5,195 nucleotides of DNA from an uncultured Clostridia bacterium (lineage in GTDB: Bacteria; Bacillota; Clostridia; Christensenellales; UBA1242). A model generated the notes under the pieces. That model was not told where the DNA came from and did not search any database. It saw only the letters and a list, made by a program, of their open reading frames with translations. A program made the position numbers and the translations under genes. Of this stretch, positions 1 to 4,351 are shown piece by piece; within the stretch, counting starts at the first letter, position 1; each line of letters opens with the position of its first letter. The stretch spans positions 1 to 5,195 of the forward strand of contig CANQZB010000073.1 of the NCBI GenBank assembly GCA_947628195.1, read 5' to 3'.

Positions 1-118
1 AGCACCACGAACTTCATAGTTTTGCCAGCGATGCTTATTTCGGCATCCTCGTATAGCCTAGTTGACTAGGATACTGCGCCTTCTTTAAGAATAAACCTTA
101 ATTAAAAAGTTTATCTAT
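1..118 (-). ncRNA. Possible structured 5' leader RNA of a gene beyond the left edge
   Basis: Transcription from the minus-strand promoter just to the right should begin near 118 and run leftward out of the window, so this is its 5' leader. On the minus strand four helices can be drawn. The first is a 9-bp hairpin with a 2-nt bulge (GTAT-CCTAG, loop TCAA, CTAGG-CT-ATAC, about 49-72). The second is GATGC/GCATC around an 8-nt loop (about 30-47). The third is AACT/AGTT (about 10-21). The fourth is a possible closing pairing of GGCGC (about 75-79) with GTGCT at the very edge. A multi-branched fold like this suggests a riboswitch or other cis-acting leader. A GCCGAA...CTGGC segment faintly recalls the lysine-riboswitch P4 region, but the rest of that consensus is missing and I do not assign a family. 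The downstream gene is not visible. A short open frame also runs through the region, so coding is not excluded. Confidence 0.4.
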
Positions 119-124
119 ATAAAT

Positions 125-153
125 ATATTAGCACATTTAAAAAAGTTTGTCAA
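125..153 (-). promoter_or_regulatory. Minus-strand sigma-A type promoter firing toward the left edge
   Basis: On the minus strand a perfect -35 TTGACA (148-153) is followed by a 17-bp spacer and a -10 TAATAT (125-130). This predicts a start near 118. Nothing on the minus strand between here and position 1 is a clear gene, so the promoter serves a gene outside the window through a leader of at least about 118 nt. Confidence 0.8.
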
Positions 154-197
154 GTGTCTGCGATTTTTTTTAAATGCAATAAAAAAGGCGGATTTTT

Positions 198-376
198 ATG
201 TCGTTGCGAGGAGAATTCCTTTCTGATTGTGGGATTGCCACAACGTCACAAACTGCACCTTTGCTAGTTTGCAAGGTGTTGCAAACATAAGCCTAGGCTA
301 GTTTGTTCCTTTCCCCTTCAAAACAACAAGTTGTTTTGTGGGGTCCCCTTAAAATAGCGTTCCTTCGCAATGACAT
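198..376. repeat. MITE/REP-like composite repeat with TGTC(G/A)TTGCGA inverted ends
   Basis: The left end ATGTCGTTGCGAGG (198-211) matches the reverse complement of the right end (about 359-376, ATGTCATTGCGAAGGAACG read on the minus strand), so about 180 bp is bounded by imperfect terminal inverted repeats. Inside are several perfect hairpins: GTTTGCAA/TTGCAAAC with a 4-nt loop (267-286), the palindrome AGCCTAGGCT (290-299), and CAAAACAAC/GTTGTTTTG (319-338) flanked by CCCC and GGGG (313-316, 340-343). CTAGTTTG is directly repeated at 264-271 and 298-305. There is no reading frame of note. The size, inverted ends and lack of coding fit a non-autonomous mobile or REP-like element. No target-site duplication is obvious. 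Confidence 0.55.
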
Positions 377-411
377 TTTGAGTTTGATATGCTTAAAGAA
401 TGTCATTGCGA
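365..411. repeat. Perfect 13-bp inverted repeat, 21-bp spacer
   Basis: TCGCAATGACATT (365-377) is the exact reverse complement of AATGTCATTGCGA (399-411), with 21 bp between. It joins the right end of the composite repeat to the next repeat unit in head-to-head orientation. It could form a hairpin in RNA or DNA, but no U-run follows on either strand, so a normal terminator is not indicated. Confidence 0.75.
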
Positions 412-447
412 GCAAAAATTACCATGATTTTTGTGTGGCAATCTCAA
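400..447. repeat. Third TGTCATTGCGAG repeat unit, hairpin-forming
   Basis: This unit starts ATGTCATTGCGAG and ends GTGTGGCAATCTCAAC. Its arms pair as ATTGC with GCAAT, and an inner perfect stem CAAAAAT/ATTTTTG (413-419, 427-433) closes a 7-nt loop. Short dispersed repeats opening with TCATTGCGAG and closing with GTGGCAATC occur, to my knowledge, in intergenic DNA of several unrelated bacterial groups. The unit at 198-245 has the same opening and a GGATTGCCAC closing. The element lies 3 bp beyond the uppP stop codon, where no conventional terminator is visible, so it may serve as the mRNA 3' end structure for uppP (inference). Confidence 0.6.
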
Positions 448-450
448 CCT

Positions 451-1248
451 CTAAAAGAAAAACAGCATAATTAGGCTTAAAAGTATTAAGTAAATTGAAA
501 AATAGAATAGGCGATTTTTGTTAACCATTTTTAGCATTAATTTTATTGAAATTATGCCAAATATAAACGAAGTTATAAGCACAATAAATATGCCCAGCCA
601 GTTTACTGTTAGGTTGGTGGATATTAGTTTAACGCCCTCGTAAACCGCACTTGCCAAAATTATTGGGATGCTCATTAAAAAACTAAAATCTAACACTTCT
701 TGCTTGTTTGCACCTGCCAGCATTCCACACACGAGTGTAGACCCACTGCGCGAAATTCCCGGCAGTAGCGCAAGGCCCTGGGAAAGCCCCATAAGCACAG
801 AGGCTTTTGGGCTTATCTTTTTGTCGCTCTCACGCTTAAAATCTGCCAAAACCAAAAAGAATGCAGAAATTAAAAATCCCCAAATTAGCGTTTTTGTGGA
901 AAAACTTTGTTCAAACAAATTTTTGAATAGCAAAAATATTATTACAGTTGGGATTGTGGCAAAAATAAGGTTTAAATATAGTTTTCTATCCTCACTTTTT
1001 CCCAATTTTTTGTGTTTAAAAACACAGCCCACATCGCACCCGAACTGGCAAAACAAGCCTGCCAAACGCTTTCTGTAACAAAAAACAACGGCAAACAGCG
1101 TGCCCAGATGCGCAACAACACTTAAAAACAGAAGGTTGTCCAGTTCAAAAAGCGAGCCAAACAGCACAATATGCCCGCTAGATGAAATTGGCAGAAATTC
1201 GGTTAAACCCTGTATAAAGCCTATTAAAATATATTTTAAAATGTTCAT
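451..1248 (-). CDS. uppP: Undecaprenyl-diphosphatase UppP (BacA family)
   Basis: This integral membrane enzyme dephosphorylates undecaprenyl pyrophosphate to undecaprenyl phosphate. It regenerates the lipid carrier for peptidoglycan and other envelope polymers, and extra copies give bacitracin resistance. The 265-aa protein has the family's two signature regions: QGLTE followed by PISSSGH (residues 13-26, with the catalytic-type Glu17 and His26) and PGISRSGST (163-171, with the essential Arg167). Hydrophobic helices fill most of the rest (about 42-58, 92-110, 120-136, 190-206, 217-238 and 248-265). A GTG-initiated frame could start at 1311, but that extension runs through the terminator of the upstream gene and adds an atypical N-terminus. 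ATG at 1248 (MNILKYILIGFIQGLTEFLP) matches the usual family start. The weak point is that no good Shine-Dalgarno or promoter is evident before it. The minus-strand neighbour upstream ends at 1326, so readthrough of its terminator is one possible source of mRNA. Confidence 0.96.
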   Translation of the reverse strand: MNILKYILIGFIQGLTEFLPISSSGHIVLFGSLFELDNLLFLSVVAHLGTLFAVVFCYRKRLAGLFCQFGCDVGCVFKHKKLGKSEDRKLYLNLIFATIPTVIIFLLFKNLFEQSFSTKTLIWGFLISAFFLVLADFKRESDKKISPKASVLMGLSQGLALLPGISRSGSTLVCGMLAGANKQEVLDFSFLMSIPIILASAVYEGVKLISTNLTVNWLGIFIVLITSFIFGIISIKLMLKMVNKNRLFYFSIYLILLSLIMLFFF

Positions 1249-1294
1249 CAATTTAATATATTTTTTAATTGGCAAAAATAAAACAATATAATAA

Positions 1295-1315
1295 AAAAGT
1301 GCATTGCGCACTTTT
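1295..1315 (-). terminator. Rho-independent terminator after the 238-aa membrane protein gene
   Basis: The 8-bp perfect stem AAAAGTGC/GCACTTTT (1295-1302, 1308-1315) encloses a 5-nt loop. On the minus strand it is followed by a T-rich run (TTTATTATATTG). It lies 10 bp past the stop codon of the 1326-2042 gene and upstream of uppP, which separates the two transcription units. Its position inside the longest possible uppP frame argues for the shorter uppP start. Confidence 0.85.
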
Positions 1316-1325
1316 AAAGGAATTT

Positions 1326-2042
1326 TTAAATTTCAACATTATATTCTGGCTGGCAAGTATTTTCGCTTGTTTCTACACTTGGGGCAAGGGAATGATTGTG
1401 TTCGCGTGCATCCTCAGGCGTTGTTGTGTTAACTTTTGCGTTTTCTTGTTTGCCAGTTTTTGAATATGCTTCATAAATTGAAGCATAGTTTTCGGCGGAA
1501 TAATTATTATCCTTATACAACAACTTAGAAGTATAGTTAAGCCATTGTTTAGTTAAAAAGTTCCATTCAGTTAGCATAGGGAACAAAACTGCGCCAAAAC
1601 CTAAAGTGAACACCCAAATTAGCATCATAACAAAAAATGTGGCCATGGTTGCAAGGCAGTCTAACGCAATTGTTAGTCCGCTTACAATTCCGCTTAAAAA
1701 TTTTAAACCCTTTTTTGGTGCGGACAACTTTTTATTTTTATGCTCCATTTCTTTAGCGTTTAACAAAACTTGTTCAAGCGCCTGTTTTGCGCGCTCGTCT
1801 TCCAATTGACCTGCCTTAAGTGCAGTTAATAGCATTTCGGCTGGGGCAATTTTCTTTTGCGCTGTTCGTTTAGAATAGGTTTCATTTACTGTTTTAATAT
1901 AATTGTTTAATTCGTTTTCCAATTCAACATATTCACTTGCAGAAACATTGTTATGCAAAACAACATTTTCATTTGTGGTGGTTGGTGAATTTGTTCCTGC
2001 ACTGGTTTTAGCATTGGATATGGTTTTTTTTATTAAATTCAT
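1326..2042 (-). CDS. Hypothetical two-helix membrane protein, paralogue of the 2219-2590 gene
   Basis: I do not recognise a family for this 238-aa protein. Residues 1-60 are polar, rich in Asn/Thr/Ser and Glu, and probably partly disordered then helical. Residues 64-96 (from KIAPAEMLLTALK to the LEQVLLNA stretch) form a helical segment that resembles residues 56-89 of the 123-aa protein upstream. Residues 113-157 are strongly hydrophobic and make two closely spaced transmembrane helices with a short turn. Residues 160-238 are polar and low-complexity, without a signal peptide or known motif. The start is firm: ATG at 2042 with AAGGAG (2048-2053) 5 nt before it and a consensus promoter about 20 nt further up. 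It is flanked by its own promoter and terminator, so it is monocistronic. Function unknown; a membrane-anchored partner or regulator of the soluble paralogue is one possibility, not shown by the sequence. Confidence 0.85.
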   Translation of the reverse strand: MNLIKKTISNAKTSAGTNSPTTTNENVVLHNNVSASEYVELENELNNYIKTVNETYSKRTAQKKIAPAEMLLTALKAGQLEDERAKQALEQVLLNAKEMEHKNKKLSAPKKGLKFLSGIVSGLTIALDCLATMATFFVMMLIWVFTLGFGAVLFPMLTEWNFLTKQWLNYTSKLLYKDNNYSAENYASIYEAYSKTGKQENAKVNTTTPEDAREHNHSLAPSVETSENTCQPEYNVEI

Positions 2043-2047
2043 AATTT

Positions 2048-2053
2048 CTCCTT
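2048..2053 (-). promoter_or_regulatory. Ribosome binding site, part of a block shared with the paralogue
   Basis: AAGGAG lies 5 nt before the ATG at 2042. The 20 bases from this site through the third codon are identical to those at the start of the 2219-2590 gene, which supports both start choices and a shared origin of the two 5' regions. Confidence 0.9.
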
Positions 2054-2069
2054 AGCAAATTTCAAAGTT

Positions 2070-2098
2070 ATAATAACACACAAATAAGAACTTGTCAA
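2070..2098 (-). promoter_or_regulatory. Promoter of the 238-aa membrane protein gene
   Basis: On the minus strand -35 TTGACA (2093-2098), a 17-bp spacer and -10 TATTAT (2070-2075) predict a start near 2063 and a leader of about 20 nt. The -10 sits inside the palindrome GTTATAATAAC (2068-2078), a possible operator. The promoter is very similar in layout to that of the 2219-2590 gene. Confidence 0.88.
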
Positions 2099-2172
2099 TA
2101 CTCTTTTTTTAATTTTATTGAAAGAATAACAATTAAAACCGCAAACAAAACTGCAAATAAAAATGCAAACAA
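2095..2172 (-). CDS. Doubtful 25-aa hydrophobic peptide
   Basis: An open frame beginning at TTG (2172) would give a 25-residue peptide: a run of Phe, Ala, Leu, Val and Ile (residues 1-19), then a basic tail KLKKEY. This is the layout of small single-helix membrane peptides such as type I toxins. AGAGG lies about 10 nt upstream, and the stop TGA overlaps the -35 of the next promoter. Against it: there is no ATG, the AGAGG belongs to a terminator stem that should stop incoming transcription, and the hydrophobicity follows from three 12-bp T-rich tandem repeats. It may equally be a remnant or chance frame. Confidence 0.15.
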   Translation of the reverse strand: MFAFLFAVLFAVLIVILSIKLKKEY

Positions 2173-2176
2173 AACT
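2141..2176. repeat. Three tandem copies of a 12-bp repeat
   Basis: The copies are GCAAACAAAACT (2141-2152), GCAAATAAAAAT (2153-2164) and GCAAACAAAACT (2165-2176). The outer two are identical and the middle one differs at two positions. The period is a multiple of three, and the minus-strand reading is a repeated hydrophobic tetrapeptide of Leu-Phe-Ala type. The array lies between the terminator of one paralogue and the promoter of the other. Confidence 0.85.
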
Positions 2177-2201
2177 AAAAAACCTCTAAAAAGAGGTTTT
2201 T
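2177..2201 (-). terminator. Rho-independent terminator of the 123-aa protein gene
   Basis: The 9-bp stem AAAAACCTC/GAGGTTTTT (2178-2186, 2193-2201) has a 6-nt loop. On the minus strand it ends in a run of six T, then AGTTTTG. It starts 17 bp past the stop codon at 2219. The stem is nearly symmetrical in A/T runs, so it could work on both strands, but nothing on the plus strand needs it. Confidence 0.87.
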
Positions 2202-2218
2202 AAAATATTGGAGGTCGT

Positions 2219-2590
2219 TTATTTTTTTGTTTCAAAGTATCCTATGCAGTCTGCTACTTCATCCAGCTCATTCATTATCTTTTCACCATCAGCATCGCAG
2301 TCATTATTCCACCATATATCAAAAGCGATGTCAAAAATATAATCCAACGCTTTTTTAATTTGCTTATCAGTGAAAGCTTGTTCATTTTTTAAAGCATCTA
2401 AAAGCAGTTTTGCGTGAGGGAGATATTTATCTTGCACTTTTTGAGAACACCCTTCTATTAATTTAATAAGGCTTTCTATAGTCGCTTTAAATGTTTCCGA
2501 GCCGTTTTTTAGGGCAGTTTCTTCATTTAAATCATTGTTTTTACCATTTTTAAGTTTTTTTATTGTTATTGCTTTTTGTAATAAATTCAT
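2219..2590 (-). CDS. Hypothetical 123-aa soluble protein, paralogue of the membrane protein gene downstream
   Basis: No family is recognised. The protein is predicted to be mostly helical and cytoplasmic, with no signal peptide or membrane segment. Residues 1-20 are basic. Residues 33-60 are amphipathic helix. Residues 56-89 (LPHAKLLLDALKNEQ, then a KKALDYIFDIA stretch) align with residues 64-96 of the 238-aa protein: the hydrophobic spacing, ALK, a following Gln and a later Ala-Leu pair are kept. The C-terminus is acidic and contains DCDADGEKIMNE (97-108), an EF-hand-like pattern of D-x-D-x-D-G with Glu at position 12 but Ile one place late. An upstream ATG at 2653 is in frame, but that extension would run through the promoter. 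The ATG at 2590 has AAGGAG (2596-2601) 5 nt before it and shares its first codons with the paralogue. Monocistronic, with its own promoter and terminator. Function unknown. Confidence 0.85.
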   Translation of the reverse strand: MNLLQKAITIKKLKNGKNNDLNEETALKNGSETFKATIESLIKLIEGCSQKVQDKYLPHAKLLLDALKNEQAFTDKQIKKALDYIFDIAFDIWWNNDCDADGEKIMNELDEVADCIGYFETKK

Positions 2591-2595
2591 AATTT

Positions 2596-2601
2596 CTCCT
2601 T
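2596..2601 (-). promoter_or_regulatory. Ribosome binding site that fixes the start of the 123-aa gene
   Basis: AAGGAG lies 5 nt before ATG 2590. It decides against the longer in-frame start at 2653, which would place translation across the -35 and -10 elements. Confidence 0.9.
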
Positions 2602-2611
2602 TGTTTGTGTT

Positions 2612-2640
2612 AATATAACACGGAATTTGTGAGTTGTCAA
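2612..2640 (-). promoter_or_regulatory. Promoter of the 123-aa protein gene
   Basis: On the minus strand -35 TTGACA (2635-2640), a 17-bp spacer and -10 TATATT (2612-2617) predict a start near 2605. The -10 lies in the palindrome GTGTTA-ATA-TAACAC (2607-2621), a candidate operator. It is divergent from the ychF promoter, with the two -35 boxes 18 bp apart, so a protein bound between them could affect both. Confidence 0.88.
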
Positions 2641-2658
2641 TATAGTTTGCCAAAACAC

Positions 2659-2687
2659 TTGAAAAATTTTTTGCTTTGATGTAAAAT
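2659..2687 (+). promoter_or_regulatory. Promoter of ychF
   Basis: TTGAAA (2659-2664), a 17-bp spacer and TAAAAT (2682-2687) predict a start near 2694 and a leader of about 27 nt before the ychF ATG. Confidence 0.75.
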
Positions 2688-2720
2688 ATGTGGTGAATAG
2701 ATACTAACTAGGAGTTCAAA

Positions 2721-3815
2721 ATGAAATTAGGCGTGGTGGGGCTACCCAATGTGGGCAAAAGCACATTATTTAATGCAATTACAAAAGCTGGGGCGGAAAG
2801 TGCCAACTATCCTTTTTGCACAATAGAGCCAAATGTTGGCGTTGTTGATGTTGCAGATGTTAGGCTAAATAGGCTTGCTGAACTTTATCACACCAACAAA
2901 ATTATTCCTGCGCAAATTGAATTTGTGGATATTGCCGGGCTTGTTAAAGGTGCAAGCGAGGGTGCCGGGCTTGGCAACAAATTTTTAAGCCACATTAAAG
3001 AAGTTGATGCCATTGTTCATGTTGTACGTTGCTTTAAAAATGATAAAATTATTCATGTTGAAGGCAGTGTGGACCCAATTAGGGATATTGAAACAATCAA
3101 CATGGAACTAATTTTGGCGGATATAGATTCCGCACAAAAGCGCATGGATAAAATTAAGCGCACAGTGTTAGGCGGGGCAGCTGACCAACAAACGCAAAAA
3201 GAATATGAACTTTTAGTGCGGGTTTTAGATATTTTAAAGGCGGAAAAGCCAGTTAGAATTTTAAAATTTAGTGAGGAAGAAAAAAAGGTTGTTGACGGCT
3301 TCTTCCTAATCACCAGCAAGCCAATAATTTATGTTGCAAACACAAGCGATGAGTTAGACGATTTTCAGCGTGAAAATATAGAAAAAATTAGGCAAATTGC
3401 ACTAACCGAGCAAGCAGAAGTAATTTCCCTTTGCGCCAAAACGGAAGAAGAACTTATTAATATGGCGCCAGAGGATAGAGAAATGTTTATGGCGGAACTT
3501 AACATAGACCACAGCGGGCTGGATAAACTTATTTCTGCAAGTTATCACCTTTTAGGGCTTATTAGTTTTATAACGGCGGGGGAAAAGGAAGTTCACGCGT
3601 GGACCATTCGCCGTGGCACACTTGCACCGCAAGCGGCAGGCAAAATTCACACCGATTTTGAGCGTGGCTTTATCCGCGCCGAAGTTATTAAATATGAGGA
3701 TTTAATCACATTAGGTAGCACAACAGCGTGCAAAGATGCGGGCAAAATAATTTCCGCGGGGAAGGATTACGTTGTGCAAGATGGAGATATTATAGTGTTT
3801 AAATTTAATGTGTAA
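2721..3815 (+). CDS. ychF: Redox-regulated P-loop ATPase YchF (OLA1 family)
   Basis: YchF is a universally conserved member of the Obg-related TRAFAC class. It hydrolyses ATP, often in preference to GTP, binds ribosomes, and is linked to stress and translation control. The 364-aa length is typical and the protein looks complete. The P-loop is GLPNVGKST (residues 7-15). A switch-type segment NYPFCTIEPN follows (29-38). DIAG (70-73) is Walker B/G3, and VKGAS follows. The nucleobase-specifying G4 site reads NTSD (207-210) rather than NKxD, in line with the family's relaxed purine choice. Residues of about 130-200 hold the helical insertion. The C-terminal TGS-like domain (about 281-364) has the conserved stretch with TAGEKEVHAWT and the HTDFERGFIRAEV segment. 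The ATG has AGGAG at 2710-2714, 6 nt upstream. The gene is first in a likely two-gene operon. Confidence 0.98.
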   Translation: MKLGVVGLPNVGKSTLFNAITKAGAESANYPFCTIEPNVGVVDVADVRLNRLAELYHTNKIIPAQIEFVDIAGLVKGASEGAGLGNKFLSHIKEVDAIVHVVRCFKNDKIIHVEGSVDPIRDIETINMELILADIDSAQKRMDKIKRTVLGGAADQQTQKEYELLVRVLDILKAEKPVRILKFSEEEKKVVDGFFLITSKPIIYVANTSDELDDFQRENIEKIRQIALTEQAEVISLCAKTEEELINMAPEDREMFMAELNIDHSGLDKLISASYHLLGLISFITAGEKEVHAWTIRRGTLAPQAAGKIHTDFERGFIRAEVIKYEDLITLGSTTACKDAGKIISAGKDYVVQDGDIIVFKFNV

Positions 3816-3831
3816 CAATTAAAGGGGAGAT

Positions 3832-4332
3832 ATGCAAACACAAATAGAAACTGGTAAAACAATAAAAGAAATAGAAGTAGATTGGCATCAACATTTGTTT
3901 TGGTTGCGCTTTTTGCTTATTGTTTTTAACGTGTTTTTAATAGGTGCGGTGGTTGCCTTAATTTTGCTAATTAATCGCTGGTATATTTGGGTGATCGATG
4001 TTGCAATAATCGCTTTATGTTTTTATAAAAGCATAATGACAATGCACAATGCCAGCAAAACTCACAGCTATGAACTGTGCGAAAACGCAATTAAGCTTAA
4101 TTCTATTTGGTACGAAGCCGTTATTGAACTCTCTTCAATTTACAAAGTAACATATAAACAAACTCTTTCCGATAAAATTTTTAAAGCGAACACACACGCC
4201 TTAATTTTGTATATAAAAGATAATGGATATTACAAAATAAAGTTGAAATATATTAAAGAAGACATAAACGAACTGGTTAACGATATAATGGAAAAAGCAC
4301 TTTTGGCACGGGCAAAAAATAAAAGCACATAA
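3832..4332 (+). CDS. Membrane protein with two N-terminal helices and probable PH-like domain
   Basis: The 166-aa protein starts with about 20 polar residues, then has two hydrophobic helices (about 24-47 and 51-68) joined by a very short NRWY turn, which places both ends on the same side of the membrane. Residues 78-155 look like beta strands ending in an amphipathic helix (from ELCENAIKLNSIWYEAV, through the ALILYIKDNGYYKIKL strands, to INELVNDIMEKALLAR). This resembles bacterial PH-like domains of the YdbT/DUF304 kind. That assignment is fold-level inference, and I do not recognise a named family. It begins 16 bp after ychF, with AAAGGGGAG (3821-3829) close to the ATG, so the two are probably cotranscribed. 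Its last three codons and stop lie in the terminator hairpin. Function unknown. Confidence 0.88.
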   Translation: MQTQIETGKTIKEIEVDWHQHLFWLRFLLIVFNVFLIGAVVALILLINRWYIWVIDVAIIALCFYKSIMTMHNASKTHSYELCENAIKLNSIWYEAVIELSSIYKVTYKQTLSDKIFKANTHALILYIKDNGYYKIKLKYIKEDINELVNDIMEKALLARAKNKST

Positions 4333-4351
4333 GTGCTTTTTTATTTTGCTT
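4321..4351. terminator. Bidirectional terminator between the convergent 166-aa gene and tyrS
   Basis: The stem AAAAGCAC/GTGCTTTT (4321-4328, 4333-4340) has the 4-nt loop ATAA. On the plus strand it is followed by TTATTTTG. On the minus strand it is followed by TTATTTTTTG, upstream-adjacent to the plus-strand gene's 3' codons. The plus gene's stop codon TAA (4330-4332) sits partly in the loop, and the tyrS stop (4341-4343) immediately abuts the stem, so one compact hairpin serves both genes. Confidence 0.87.

Noticed and set aside
1..69. Open frames at the left edge: plus strand ending at TAG 67-69, and minus strand beginning MKFVV at 17
   Set aside because: All are very short, neither direction has a Shine-Dalgarno or family motif, and the minus-strand promoter at 125-153 makes a leader RNA more economical. 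Sequence to the left of the window would settle it.
1..90. Lysine riboswitch
   Set aside because: Only a GCCGAA...CTGGC segment on the minus strand resembles it. The long P2 helix with loop-E and K-turn motifs and the usual 5' consensus are absent.
198..447. CRISPR array
   Set aside because: The repeats are in alternating orientation, imperfect and unevenly spaced, with no regular spacers and no cas genes nearby.
668..1078. Plus-strand frame of 136 codons opposite uppP
   Set aside because: It lies antisense to a clear UppP gene with conserved motifs, has no ribosome site, and its composition is that of a shadow frame.
1249..1304. Short minus-strand frame (18 codons) before uppP as a regulatory leader peptide
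   Set aside because: It starts within the terminator loop, has no ribosome site and no notable codon run. Only its TGATG overlap with uppP is noteworthy.
3053..3319. Minus-strand frame of 88 codons inside ychF
   Set aside because: Antisense to the conserved ATPase gene, Ser/Thr/Lys-rich shadow translation without expression signals.
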